Source: Eleginops maclovinus
Taxonomy: Eukaryota; Chordata; Actinopteri; Perciformes; Eleginopidae
Length of the DNA stretch: 64,000 bases
Assembly: GCF_036324505.1 (NCBI RefSeq)
Contig: NC_086367.1
Location: 23,821,078-23,885,077, forward strand
Direction: 5' to 3'
Part shown: piece after piece, positions 1 through 12,930 of the stretch
Layout: each line of letters begins with the position of its first letter
Numbering within the stretch: position 1 is the stretch's first letter
Position numbers and translations under genes: made by a program
The notes under the pieces: generated by a model
Databases searched by the model: none
Told to the model about the DNA's origin: nothing
What the model saw: only the letters and a program-made list of their open reading frames with translations

Positions 1-143
1 TTTCACCTTCTGCATCCTCTACAAACTCCTCCTCCTCCCCTACAGATCTCTCCATGCACGAGCCCCTTCCTACCTGCACCCCCTCCTATCCAATAGATCT
101 AATTTGTCCGTAATAATAACAAGTTTGCATCATATAAACAAAC

Positions 144-3100
144 CTTGTCTTGTTCCAGGACTTCCTTTTCTTGCCTCAACGTCCCGATGATGGTGTTCAG
201 CTCCAAGATGTCTGCATGCTCAACCTCTTCTTTTGGTTCTGCCTAATCGTGCAACAAGAAAAAGTTACAAAAGTCATTAAATGATGGGATTAAATGATGA
301 ACATACCACTACAAACATTATAAATATGTAAAATGATGCATAGTTAGTGGTTTATATTCACACTTACCTCATCAAGGCTTTTCAGTCCCTCAATTTCTTT
401 TTCTGCAGCTGGAAAAGAGACATTATAATTAATAATAATGTACAAAACAAACTACTGTTCAACTATTCAAGTAATTTAGGATTATTAATATATTACATGT
501 TTAGATTTAAACTTTGAGCAGAATATCATTCTAACACACCACTGTGCATGTTGTAATAGTATGTTGTGCATGTTGTAAAGAAATATTTGTAATAACTGTT
601 TTTTATTTTTGTCATTTTTATTCTATTTTATTTTATTTTGGAAGATGAGGCAACTGTCATGAAACACAATTTATATTCAAGATAAATAAAGTATTTCTAA
701 ATTCCAATTCATTGTTAAATGCAGTATTGATTTTAGGGCACTACAATCTAAAAATCACTTTTAATTAAGGAATCCCGATCAGCTTGAGCAAAGAGTCTTC
801 CTGTTAGCACTGAGCAGCTTTGATTAATGAACTCAGCAGCTGTTTTCAGCATGAATTAAAAACATGGACAGTCTACCTGTGAGCTTGTCCCTCAGCCCCT
901 GGATCTCCTGCTCCAGCTGGGCTTTCTGCAGGCTCTTGCCCTCCTGCTCCTGCACTCTGGTCTGCAGCTCGGTGACGGAGGTCTGCAGGCGGGTGTAATT
1001 CTGCAGCAGCTCCGTGTTCTCCTCCTGAGCCTCGTCCTTCTCCTGCTGCAGAGACGCCTGTTTGCTCCGCGCCTCCTCCAGACTGGCTGACATCTCCTGC
1101 AGCTCCTGCTCCCGCTGATCGGCCGCTTCCTGCAGAGCGGCGACGGTCTGCTGGAGTTCAGACAGCTTGGAGGCGTCGGACGGGGAAGAGGCCGGACTCC
1201 CACCTGCAGAGGAGGGTTTTACTTGTATTAAAGCCATGATTTCCTCATTAAATCTCTGAGTTCCTACACCCCAACCAGCAGCTCACCCCCGTGAATCTGC
1301 TCCTCCAGCTCCTCGATCCTCTCCTCGTACTCCGCCAAGTCCTCCTTGTGTCTGCGGGTGATGTCGGCCATCTTCTGCCGCTGAGCGTCCTGCAGCGCCG
1401 CCAGCTCGTGCTGATGCTCGTCCACCTCTCGACTCATCTCCTCACGCAGATCCTGACACAAAACACATCAAGCTTTAGACCCGTAGAGATGGGGAGTATA
1501 AAAGCTAAAGATAGAATCAAAGTCACTCAGATTTAACTTTGGGATTCGGATTCTACCATCAAACACCATAAGAAAGACTCACCTTGATAGTTCTTTGGAG
1601 TTTGAGGATCTCTCCCTGGTCGCCGTTACCCGTCCCTGCTGCTGTTGACGCCTGAAAATAACATAAAATAATAACATCTCGTCAGGAACGCAAAATGAGC
1701 TTTAACGATTTTAAACTATTTAGATTAAAACAAGGAACTAAAACAAGTATGAAATGCTTTCTTTTGAATGTCCGAAGCTTTTAGCACCTCATGTATTTTG
1801 TATCACGGTGACTCATGGATGTGGTACCAAAAACTGCTTGTCTTGTTTTAGAAAAACCTAAAAAACATTTGATCTTTTATCAAATTACGAAATAATAATT
1901 GGGTTTTCATTTTTCTCCTTTTTTCTATATTTACTGTGTGCTTTGTGGTGGGTTAGCACATGTGCATCACTTTGGTTTATATCATTGTTTAAACAAAGAA
2001 AATCTGTCTATGTTTAATAAATATTTTGTGGAAAAATGGAAACGGTTTTCCAGGGGCTTATGGACGATGGAAGTGGAGGACATAGAAACTATTAGTGCTA
2101 CTTCATAACAAGTAAATGATATTAAGACTGAATCCTCCTCCTGATTACCTGAGACATCCTCCTCCAGTGAGCCACCTCGGCCTCCAGGCGCAGGACCTCA
2201 TTGGACAGCCGGTTGATCTCCTGCTGAGACCACAGCACGTCGCTGAGGTCCATCTCGTCGCCGTGGAAACCCGAGTGGGTCCCCGTGGGCCGTGACATGA
2301 AGGAGGAGGCAGAGGAGGAGGTGGTGGTGGAGGAGGCGGTGGTTGTGACGGGTAGCATGGCGGGGCCGACGGAGGAAGACTGAGCCGACTGCTGCAGGGT
2401 CTGGAACTCGTCCTGGAGACCGCTCTGCCGGGCCTTCAGGTGACTGATCTCCACCTGGGAAGACATATTTTAGGGTTCCACTGAGAGAGAGGTGCAGGAA
2501 TGAGTCCTCTTGAAGGGTAGATTGTTATAATTAGTATCTAAAATGCATTAATCAATATTTAAGATATACATACATCCTTCTGTTGCAGGAGGGATCTGTA
2601 CTCCGCAGACTGGCTTTTAATCTGGATCTCTGAAGCTTCCAGTTTCTCCTCGAGCTCCGAGTAGAGCGTTCGTAATCTTTCATACTGAAACACAACAACA
2701 GAGAGTCATCAGCAGGAGAGGACTCTTTAAAGTAGAGACGCTACATACTGATATACACCTGAACATCAGCAGGAGAGGACTCTTTAAAGTAGAGACGCTA
2801 CATACTGATATACACCTGAACATCAGCAGGAGAGGACTCTTTAAAGTAGAGACGCTACATACTGATATACACCTGAACATCAGCAGGAGAGGACTCTTTA
2901 AAGTAGAGACGCTACATACTGATATACACCTGAACATCAGCAGGAGAGGACTCTTTAAAGTAGAGACACTACATACTGATATACACCTGAACATCAGCAG
3001 GAGAGGACTCTTTAAAGTAGAGACACTACATACTGATATACACCTGAACATCAGCAGGAGAGGACTCTTTAAAGTAGAGACACTACATACTGATATACAC

Positions 3101-6100
3101 CTGAACATCAGCAGGAGAGGACTCTTTAAAGTAGAGACACTACATACTGATATACACCTGAACATCAGCAGGAGAGGACTCTTTAAAGTAGAGACTCTAC
3201 ATACTGATATACACCTGAACATCAGCAGGAGAGGACTCTTTAAAGTAGAGACTCTACATACTGATATACACCTGAACATCAGCAGGAGAGGACTCTTTAA
3301 AGTAGAGACTCTACAAACTGATATACACCTGAACATCAGCAGGAGAGGACTCTTTAAAATGTAAAATGACTGGTTTCTATTGGCCATGACAAGGAGGTAA
3401 TTATAGGTTTGCATTCCTAGTTCTGGCTCCAGGGGCCATTTATGTGAGTTTTCCAGTGAGCAACTCCTGCTATTAACTACAGCTGTGTTTTTCCTGCTAT
3501 GGTGAAATAAGGTGTATAGTTTCAGGTTTGAATCTCTGAATAGAAATAATGAATCTCACCTCAGATTTCTGAGAGGTAAACGCAGCCTCGGTGTCGGCCA
3601 ACTTGGAATTGGACATCTGTAGTTCTGTGGCAGCATCTGCAGTTAAAATCAACAATAAAAACATCAAGATATATTCAGACCTAAATGCTCAGTAAAGACA
3701 GGCGGTGTTGACTGTGAGCATCATCCACAATGCTTCTGAAGTTTATTTACCATGACACACACACACTTCCCTTTCTCTATGTTAGCCACACACTGATCTG
3801 CTTCACCCTGCTCTCATGACAAACACATATCTCTGCTATCAGAGCTTTGTGAACTTCACAGCTGTCATTCCTCCACAAACTAAACCAACCCTACAGGCAG
3901 ATCTGGTTCTAGTTCAGGTCCTCTTTCTTTTAAAAACTGTACTAATAAGAAGTATTTGAGGCCTGGCTGCAGAACGCTGTGTACTCGGTCGTGATAAGAA
4001 TCCATACTTTAGATTTTTGCGAGCGCTGTGAGTTGGAGACGGTCGGTCAAAGTCCTCGGCGCGTCGGAGTTTCATCACTCGTTGTGTGTTTGCCTCTCAG
4101 GGATGGGACTTTAGGGAATAACGGGCTGAAAGGAGGCTAAAGAAGCTCCGTAATTATTAGCTTTGGAAGTCAGGAAACACTCACGAGGCCAGACTAAGAT
4201 CTAGACCCGGTGGAAACTAATCTAATGACTGACTTATTACAGCAGAGTAGGAGCGCCTTCTTGACTTAGAAAGAGCTGTGTTTGAGGTTCGCTGAGAACA
4301 AGGATATATGTCAAGTACAAAGAGAACTCTATGGCTCTCTTTTGAAATACATAAAGGACATTTATTATTAAAAAGACCTTCCTTTTGAGTGATTTTTAGA
4401 ATACAAACAATGGATTTAATCATGAACCCTGTAATCGGTGTCAGGGTTCGGATGTTAGCTGCTCCTCTGACAGTGAATGTGGCTCTAAAGTCAAAGGTGA
4501 CGTCTTTAATTATTGGACTTAAAACTTCTCACTGTACATTTTACCTTCATATTTTATTTAATATCCCATTCTTACTCCCTAAATATAAATACTATCCCAC
4601 TTTTATGATTCTATTAGGCTGTAATTCAACTCTTCAATCGGGATTTATTTGTCAGATAGTTTATATTTTTTCAAACGGTAGACTTCTATATTTTCACTTC
4701 TGTCTTATTTTCTATTTTGAGATGTTTTTATTATACTTACTTATTATTTTCTACTCTTCTTTATTTCTTATTCTGTTCAATTCTTTGTTTATCATGCTGC
4801 AGCAATGAAAACATTTCCAAATTTGGGATCAATAAAGTATTTCTTATCTTTAAATGTCTTGTCATTGCAAACTGAAAAAGGCTCAATGTATTATAATATA
4901 CAACAAAGAGAAGCAGATAATCTACACATCGGATGTTTTGCATTGGAAATTACACTAAAAATGTCTTGAAATGTACGTCTCATCTAATCAACCTGTTAAA
5001 TAATCTAATTTGACTCACAGAAAACATTTATCTTAAACTGTAAGTCGTATAAATGGCGTCACAGTTTTCACTCTGAGGTCATCATCTATTAAAGAAAGAC
5101 TTCTTAAGGGAATAGATGTCTGATATATGAAGTCAAACCAGAGTATGTGGGTTACATTTAAGAAACACACAAGTATCTGATGTGAGCTGCAGATGCTTTA
5201 GCAAAACAGGAAACACTTTCTCTGCATATTTTAAAAGCTCCTTTAGGGCACAGTTTGTTAACATTCAAATACTTGTGCACATACATGTTCTACTTCACTG
5301 CAGATGAAGCAGTTCAGACGCAAAACTAAAACCAATATTCCTGTCATGCAAGATGTCAGACTTCATTTAGACCCAACAGAGAAGAGGACTGTTGGTGTCA
5401 TGTTGTCATTTATCTACTCTTCCACATCAGCAGTATACACTAATCAATTCAACCACTCTCTGGTTAGTTACCGTCCTTAATCGAGTCAGTTGCTTACCAC
5501 ATGTACCCAGTCTTTGGATAGCTCATGTTTTAAACATGCAATGTCTACATCATTGTAATAAGTCAATAATTGGGTAACTTATTGTACTGTTAGTGACCAA
5601 GATCTAAGTAGACACACACAAGGGTGAACCGAGGTGCTGCACGGAGACAAATAAGATAAAGTGTCTTTTTCTCTGTTTTGAGGGTAAATAAGTGTGTTGG
5701 TAAATCCTTAATTCGTCTCATTTGTGCATCTGTTTTGTTCTCGTTTTTTATTACACGTCCTTTCATTCTTGTCTGTAGCACTTAGAAATATTATTTGGAG
5801 CAGCATCATTTATTGCTGCTCTGACAGTGGTTTCTCCTGGTTGCATTTACTGTACGTCGTCTTGGATAAAAAGGGCTGAAATTCAATGTATGCTCTATTG
5901 TTGGAGACACACCCATGTGCTTCATATTATTATCCCCAATTAAATAATAAGCATGCTCTCTGCTCCAGCTGAGAGTCTGATGATGTGGCCACCATATGAG
6001 ATAACACACACTCACCTCCTACTTCTTCCACCCCCTCCAGGAGCATGTCTTTGGTGAAGTTAGATATCTGCCCGGTGAAGGAGGACAGGCTTCCTCCGAC

Positions 6101-6154
6101 CTGTCCCAGGGACTGCCCGAGGCCGGAGCCGATTCCCCCCAGCCACGATGACAT
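144..6154 (-). CDS. trip11: trip11 / GMAP-210 golgin, 5' part (first nine coding exons)
   Basis: Long coiled-coil golgin of the cis-Golgi that tethers highly curved vesicles and takes part in IFT20 and ciliary traffic. Coding exons (minus): 6016-6154, 3560-3636, 2574-2684, 2149-2454, 1583-1651, 1287-1452, 877-1203, 368-408, 144-242. All phases close, giving 445 codons, and the gene runs off the left edge. The N-terminus starts [15 protein letters not shown], a Gly/Ser-rich amphipathic lipid-packing sensor characteristic of GMAP-210. Recognisable blocks follow: [29 protein letters not shown] and [12 protein letters not shown], with heptad-rich coiled coil throughout. The start is the conserved initiator ATG. 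Intron 1 (about 2.4 kb) and intron 2 (875 bp, with a 57-bp minisatellite) are the largest. The C-terminal ARF1-binding region is outside the window. Identity is from family knowledge; exon limits are read directly from the sequence. Confidence 0.94.
2707..3358 (-). repeat. 57-bp minisatellite, about 11 copies, in trip11 intron 2
   Basis: A head-to-tail 57-bp unit read on the transcribed (minus) strand. It contains GTATATCAGTATGTAG, a variable base, TCTCTACTTTAAAGAG, then TCCTCTCCTGCTGATGTTCAG. One site varies as A, T or C (GTAGAGTC, GTAGTGTC, GTAGCGTC), and the variants lie in blocks of about 3, 4 and 4 copies. The last unit runs into the exon 3 acceptor, and its TGCTGAT lies 25 nt upstream of the exon. 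The same unit occurs at 29620-31440 on the other strand. Confidence 0.95.
3637..6015. other. trip11 intron 1, no gene seen
   Basis: This 2.4-kb intron lies between trip11 exons 1 and 2. I see AT-rich unique sequence and one LINE 3' end near 4806-4852. The short open frames show no splice-supported or family-like protein. Confidence 0.6.
4806..4852 (+). mobile_element. LINE 3'-end fragment
   Basis: The sequence AAATTTGGGATCAATAAAGT matches the 3' terminus shared by many fish non-LTR retrotransposons (L2/Maui-like tails). Related tails recur in this window near 9808-9850, 10459-10492, 18711-18760, 26770-26830, 52945-53000, 53618-53655 and 55125-55155. Family assignment is from general knowledge, and no coding part is left here. 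Confidence 0.6.
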
Positions 6155-6469
6155 GTTGACGGCTACAAAACAAACCAAAACAAAGCCGGGCCGAGGAGGA
6201 CTAGCAGGGGAGGGGGCTAGCCTAGCTTAAATTCCAGAGATGATACAGCTAATGTAGTCATTAAGCTGTAATATAAACTCCACATCAACTTTAAAATCCA
6301 CTTTAATCTTAAAACCAAGTCGTTTTTCGGACTGACAAAGCTCATTTATCAACAGCTGATCTGGAGGAATTTGCTAAGCTAGGCTAAGCTAAGCTAACCT
6401 AAACGATGTTATATGCCATTTAAACAGCTACTATCTTACTTTACATACAAACGCTGAGTACGGTCGCCT

Positions 6470-6695
6470 ACGCTGAGTGTGAGCGGTGTTTTCAGCGGGC
6501 TTTAGAAGGTCTGACAACAAGACAAGGGGCAGAAAGTGCCACCTCAACTGCAGCCATATTTATCCGATCGGCTGCTGCTGTCAGGTTTGACGTGGACACA
6601 GGACACGGCCGCGGTGCATTATGGGATTCTGGAGGACCAACAAATACTTCTTCTTCTTCGGTTTTGAAGGGCGATTAGCGCCTCCTGCTGGATGA
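6470..6695 (-). promoter_or_regulatory. Probable trip11 promoter and 5' leader, with a CTCF-like site
   Basis: A GC-richer stretch upstream of the trip11 ATG. It includes a GCATTATGGGA element (about 6616-6626), a motif common in ZNF143-type promoters. At 6675-6691 the minus strand reads CCAGCAGGAGGCGCTAA, a close match to the CTCF core. The transcription start is not defined by sequence alone. Confidence 0.45.
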
Positions 6696-6699
6696 TCGA

Positions 6700-7954
6700 C
6701 AAATAACAAGGTGCGTTCAAGAAGTCAAGTTAATGAGGTGCTTAAAAACAGCAAACGTTGACCAAAATTAGAGAGATTGAACAGGGATTAGAAGGTAATT
6801 AAATGTGTTGTAAAAAACTAAAATAAAGAGCACTACAGTTGCAGTGAACAATTAATATATATATTTATTTACAATTAAAAATAGTGTATTCGTCTAAATA
6901 GCGTCTTAACCCAAATGACACACTTTAACACTATATTTGCAGAAGGAATGTCAACATATACTTTATGTTTCTTCCATGCAATATAACACACTTGTCTTGA
7001 GTCATTATTAACTTTCCATACATTTTGGGAGTGTTAATGTCTCCTAAATCAATCAAATGAATTCTGTCTCATGTGCCTTAAATTCACCTAAATGATAAAC
7101 GTATATAAAGCTGGATTCTTGAACGCTTCGCAGAGTTTCATTGCATTTAAAATGTAGTTTTCAGTTAATAAAGACATTTATTCTCTCTAAGTCTCTTTTA
7201 TGTTTCCAGCAAGACAACAATTAATATCCCAGATTCATAAAACATCTAACAGTTACAGAAAATAGTGTTACAGTAAATGTATAGTCATTATTCCAATATG
7301 AGATGAATTAAATACAACAAAACAGCACAGAAAAGTACATAAGGTGTGTTATAGGTGAATAATGCTATGTTTTTCCCCCAATTACACCTCTTTTAACAAA
7401 TACAGACTTTAATAAATACTTAAAATACCAAGCATTCATAGTACATTTACATTAAGTATACCATTAGTCTGGTTAAATGTGCATTACATTTAGTGAAGGG
7501 TGCAATACGACTTGTTTAGGACTTGAGATTTACACTCCTCCTCACCAGTGCACCTACATGACTGTACGTTATGTTGTAAAGAAGTTCCAGTCCGAGTCGT
7601 TTCTTCTAACTCGTTTATTAAAAGTAGTTTTTTTACATAATGTTAAATACAATCTCTCAGGAGGCCAGAGGTCTGAAAGCAGGAGCAGAGAAAACAGATG
7701 TGAAATCACCCTTTTGATTTAATGTCCTTTCAGCAGACCGTCCACATAATATAATCCCTCTGTAATTACTCATTTTAAAACTCAATGTCAGCTATCGATC
7801 TTCACTTGTATAAAATAAAGAATAAATTGGAGGAAATGTCTTTTAATTCCTAGCATTTCTGTGCAAAACAGGGAGAGTCAGGACCCAGAGCCCAACACCC
7901 AGCAGCATCTATCATCCTCACAGCGAAGGGAGGATAACCAACTCTAAAATCCTC
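6700..7954 (-). other. golga5 3' UTR and spacer to trip11
   Basis: AT-rich sequence downstream of the golga5 stop codon, with no coding exons. A minus-strand AATAAA at 7614-7619 is a candidate polyadenylation signal, and others occur further left (for example near 7178). trip11 and golga5 are head-to-tail on the minus strand. Confidence 0.5.
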
Positions 7955-10281
7955 TTATCTTCCATCAGGCTGACCGTGGTGCATCTCTGGTGTGTACGTC
8001 AGGAGGACAACCATCACCCAGAGGTGCAGCAACGCCTGGGGAAAGAAGGGCAAGTGTTGTTAAAGGGTTCCTGAAGATGGGAAAATGGTAGGACTGAAGT
8101 AAAAGCATTTTGTTTTAAAACATTGAGATAAGATAAGAGTTCCCAGACTGGGAAAGTATAAGTGGTCACAGTCGTGATTCTGCTCTACTGGTATAGCCCA
8201 AAATATAGCATGTCATACTCACTATGTAGAGGATAACGAAAACTCTGGCCATGGGGTAACGCCTCAGGAAGATACCCAGTCTGATACTGAAACAACAACA
8301 CATTCATTTATTTCAGGGGATGATACATCACTTATGAACTATGTACTTAGATATCATTACAGTGTAGGTGTTACCTGAAGCGGTCGATGGTGCTCGCTGC
8401 TTTCCGTACTTTCCGTAAACCCCGGGACTGTCCTGATCACTGAAGAGGACTGGGGTGTTTCTCTGCCGTGCTACGGAAATACAACACATGGGAAAAAAGT
8501 TACCAGCTAAATAAGAATAAAATATGATGACTAGCTAAACACAGTTCAAACAAACCAGGAGATTAAAATGTCTCCTCAAGGGAACTCTACAGTATGTCAC
8601 ACTTTCTGATCCAACCAATATCTCACCTGGTCCCTCGAGGCCGCTCATGTTGATGGAGGGCCCCCCGCTCTGCCCCCCCTCCCGGTTCTTCAGCTGCTGC
8701 TCCAGCCGCTCCATCTGAAACACCAGAGAGCTCTTCTCTGTCCCCAGAGCCTCCAGCATGGTCTGCTTCTGGATCAGCGTCTCCGTCAGCTGGTGCAGTC
8801 GGTTCTCCAGCTCCGTCTGGCTGCTGCTGCTCAGAGCCTTGTTGGTCAGCTGCAGGTAAAATCAGTAATACCATTTCAGAGCGGTCAAGCAAATAATGTT
8901 AGTTTCTTGCTCTTCTCTGTTTTATATCATATTAAAGTAAATATCTCTGGGTTTGGGCTAACAAACAAGAGCCTGCCTTAACATCCATGATGACATCCAA
9001 GTGACTGACCTGGTTCCTGAGTTTTTGGATCTCATCCTCTCGGTCTTTGATCCTGCTCTGCAGCGTGGCTTTGGCTCGGTGCTGCTCTTCCTCCAGGTAC
9101 TGCAGCTCCTTCAATTCAAGAAATACACAAAAACATGACATAAATAAAACGTTTTATCAGGAGTTTTAGGAAACATCTGTCACAGTTTTAAAGTTCTCTC
9201 TCTGATGTTTCACCTGTTTGTAACGCTCGGCCTCGGCCTCCGCCTCCTTCTTGGCTCTGGTCTGGAAGGCCTGCTGCTCCTCCAGCTGCAGCTGCTGCTC
9301 CCGCCACGCCTCCGCCTCCGTCAGCGCCTGGTTCTCCAGATCCTGACAGATAACAGAAAACCTGAACCATGAACACTGAAGGAATCCAAACGGGGAGACG
9401 TTGACTGCTATGTCAGTCCTGTGCACCTCTGAAGTCACTGTTTCGTTTGAGAGGAAGCTCCTGGCAGAAGATGACCCATGCAAAGCGTCTCACCTGTATC
9501 TCTATCCGCAGTGTGTGCAGCTGCCCCTGCAGTTTCTGGATGTCCTCTTTCTGCAGCTCCCTCTCGTGCTTCAGGTCCTCGAGCTCCAGAGCCGCCGCCC
9601 CCCCGCTGCCGTCCATCGTGTCAAGACCGGAGCCCTCCTTCAGACTGCTGATCAGCTTCTCTTTGGACTGCAGGGACATTCAAAACAGCAGACCGACAGA
9701 GTGAACTTCTAAAAAAATCCTAATAAGAAATCCAAAAGGATAAAAAACAAGCAATCGAGGAAAAGCTCGAAACCTGGATGTGGAAAGAGTACATTCAGAA
9801 CAGAATAGAATGACTTCATTGATTCCAATTTGGGAAATGTTTACGTTGCAGCAGAATACAAACAAGGCGATACAGTTACAGTACAGGAAATAAAAAATGT
9901 ACAGAAGATATTAACAAAACTAAAAACTAAAACTGAATCTCAAGCAGGATGTAACATGTACACTCAGTGTGAGAGGAGTGGAATATTATTAGAATGTACA
10001 GTAAGTAAAGGGAGTACAGAATTCCTGTCTTTGTGCCGTACAGTCCATGTGTTACAGTGTCAGGGGGTCCTACCTGCAGGATGCGTGCCGCTTTGTGCTT
10101 GTAGTCCTGTAGCTCCATCTTGGCGACCTCGGCTGCAGCTTTGGTGCTCTTCAGCTGCGTCTGCATGTCGTCGACTCGCAGCCTCTCCTCCGCTGCTCGC
10201 CGCTCTGCTGCCGTCACCGTCTCTGCCAGCGTCTGCCGCTCAGACTCCACTTTGGAGAGGCGGCTGGCGTACTCACTCTAC

Positions 10282-10316
<35 letters not shown>

Positions 10317-12442
10317 AGGAAGTCAGAATAATTGCTATTAGATATTCCTTTCCTAATCGCTCACCCCTTGTTCAGTACAAACTGTCATAGGAAATAACAT
10401 TTATGTTAATACATGGAATTAAATGGTATGTGACATATGAAAGGCATCCTAAATGTCCCCTCTGTGGGACGATTAATAAAGGGATTCTGATTCCTGTGCA
10501 CCTGCATCTGCCGGTAGTTGTCCTGCTCCCTCCTGACGGACAGCTCCGCCTCCCGCAGCCTCTCCTGGATCGTCTCCAGAGCCTGAGACTGCATGCTGCT
10601 GCCCTCTGTGTGGTCCATCATGATCCTAAAAAACAGAGAAGGAAATATAACATCTAAAGCCATTCAGAAAAAAGCTCAATCTGATCTGCTACTATAAAGG
10701 AAACGGTGGGAACACACCTCGAGCGTTCGTTCTGCGCCTCCTCTAGAGCGGCACTGCGGGACTTCAGCATCTGATCGGCTTCGTCCAGGCGGATCTTCAG
10801 GACGGCCAGCTGAGCGTCTTTAGCGGAGAGTGCTTCTGTGAGATCGTCGACCTTCGACCGGAGCTCTCGTAACATCCGGTCGCTCTGAGACTGCTCCGAG
10901 TTCCACCGGTCTGCCCGGAGACGAGCCTGGTTCAACTCTATGTGAGAGAAATTCAATAAAGTAAAGCTTTACGGTCACAATATTTTTTCTGAGTATTTTG
11001 ACTTTTTGCGTAATTAAGATTTTTTTAAAAGAACTTTTACTTTTTTTTTTAAAGGATTTTCCCTTTTTTTCTCAAAACTTGGATTTTTTTCAGAATTTTT
11101 CTAAGATTTTTCACTTTTTTTCACTCATTGTTTCAGAAATTAGATTTTTTTCAGGATATTGACTTTCTAAGAATTCTGATTTTTTCTTCAGAATTTTGAT
11201 TTTTTTCTTCAGAATTTTGACCCAGAAAAAAAGAGACATTTATTTTTTTATTTGTCGAATGTATTTCCTCTTATAGTGCCTTTGTTTGCACGATACAACC
11301 AAAACAAACTCCTTGTATGTGTGAACCTGCTAAGCAATAAACCGGATCTGGTTCTGGATCTGGTTCTGGTTCTGGATCTGGTTCCGGTTGGCTCTCGTCT
11401 CTTACCGTCTTGTAGATCTTTGGCCCTCTGGATCACTGAAACCATCTCCTGGTTAAGGGAGGACACCTCGCTCCGCAGCAGCTGGTTCTCCAGACGCAGG
11501 CTGGATAGGATCTGGCTCTGAGGCTCCTCTGCGGGGGGGGCAGCAGCAGGATGAGGAAGAAGAGGAGGAAGAGGAGGCTCCTGTCTGATGGACTCCTGAG
11601 GAACTGCCAAGCCGGAGTCTGAGCTCTCAGGTGTGTCTGTGGTCAAAGGGCGGGGTGAGGACAGAACAAACAGGTATTACTCAGGTGTGATTACCTGTGC
11701 AATACCACCGCTCGTATGAACTCACTTCTGTGCAACCTACAGTTTTTCTACTTTCAACAGTGCCAGTAATATGTAGGGCCTTACTGATCGTACCTTGGCC
11801 CTGTTCTCTAGCGGAGCTCTCGTCTGATGTCTTGATGCTGTGAGCCGACAGTGAGCTCATGCTGGAGGCCCGCGATACTCCCCGGGTGGAGGGGGGCGTC
11901 GATGGGGCCGAGGGGAGAGAGAGAGGGGTGGAGGAGGGAGGAGGCGTCGTGCTCTGGGCCTCTGTAACAGGAACCCCCACCTTCACAAGCTCTCTTCTCG
12001 AATCCCTCCTGCCGCTGTCCGCAGGGTCGGAGCTGTTCAGAAAGTCAAAGAGCATGTCGTCGTCCACGTCCTGCTCGCTCTTCTTGCGCCTCACAAAACC
12101 GGACGAGGTCTTGGCGGAGGTGGAGGCGCTGCTTCCAGAACCAGAGAGGACACTGGAGGTGTTTGCTGCACCGAGCAGGGTTGAACCGGATCTCTTAATG
12201 TTTGCAGCTGCTGCAGAGACGAAGCTGTGAGCATCATCAGTGGATGCATATGCATGATGAGCTGCAGGTGCATGGGGCTTGAAACCTGCAGGGTTGTACT
12301 CAGGCTTGACGGTTGATTCTGGTTCGTAGGAGGAAAAGGAGGATGCTCTCTCCTGGTTTATGGTCAACGCAGTGGCAGCTCCCTGGTCCACTTTGTTCAG
12401 GAAGTCCTCAGCTTTCCCGGCCAAATCGGCAAACCAAGACAT
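7955..12442 (-). CDS. golga5: golga5 / golgin-84, Golgi tethering coiled-coil protein (one-base frame break in exon 11)
   Basis: C-terminally anchored golgin that captures intra-Golgi vesicles and maintains ribbon structure. Coding exons: 11794-12442, 11406-11636, 10718-10937, 10502-10625, 10074-10277, 9494-9667, 9214-9342, 9010-9108, 8627-8849, 8375-8470, 8223-8286, 7955-8035. A 5' UTR intron ends at 12451. It starts MSWFADLAGKAEDFLNKVDQ, as in vertebrate golgin-84, then FVRRKKSEQD, long coiled coil including LQSRIKDREDEIQKLRNQ, and a C-terminal membrane anchor (VFVILYIALLHLWVMVVLLTY). Exon 11 is 96 bp where the phase needs 97. The frame breaks near 8406-8413 between VYGK and VRKAASTIDRF. 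As written, translation would stop in exon 12 before the anchor. With one base added the protein would be about 764 residues, near the family length (human 731). Confidence 0.93.
10285..10313. repeat. (AC)n microsatellite at a golga5 splice acceptor
   Basis: About 14 AC units, read as (TG)n on the transcribed strand. They end 8 nt before the exon 6 acceptor of golga5, so the usual pyrimidine tract is replaced by alternating TG followed by TTTTGTAG. Confidence 0.9.
10979..11250. repeat. T-rich degenerate repeat in golga5 intron 3
   Basis: Irregular repetition of CAGAATTTTGATTTTTT-like units of about 16-20 bp with heavy decay. Similar T-rich stretches occur in rtf1 introns at 20060-20380 and 22355-22455. 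Confidence 0.6.
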
Positions 12443-12930
12443 CTTGTTTCCTAACAGCAGAAACATAGGAGCTCAATTAGAGGATGACATCAGCCTTTTC
12501 TGCTGACTGAGTCCAAAAATATAAGGATGTGTGTACAATGTAATGCAGTCATATTCCTAAGTGATATCAGTAGTATACATTTAAATAATTGCAGAGGTTA
12601 TACAGCCTGTTTTTGCAGTTCGGATTGCAAAGACACCAATGGAAATGGACGTTTCAGATGCATTTAGAATGGTAAAAATATGCTCAGCCAGTGGGCAGAT
12701 ATCAATGCCAAGAACTTACCAAAAGTGCCTTGCACACAAATCTGAATGCATTGATTTCAAGTCAAACATCAGATATAAACTCCAAGTCGGTGAATTGAAC
12801 ATATTGATCCACTGAAACATACAGTCGACATTTAACCGTCGGAATAAAACCTTAATTAGAAGATGAAACCCTTCAGAAAAACTGCGTAATGTTTCATTTA
12901 ATGAGGATAATATTGAGATGAGAAACACAG

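Noticed and set aside
237..243. Alternative acceptor 4 nt downstream for the trip11 exon at 144-242
   Set aside because: Using the second AG gives an in-frame stop. The first AG (GATTAG) keeps the coiled coil open.
4217..4943. Several open frames in trip11 intron 1
   Set aside because: AT-rich, no splice support and no family resemblance.
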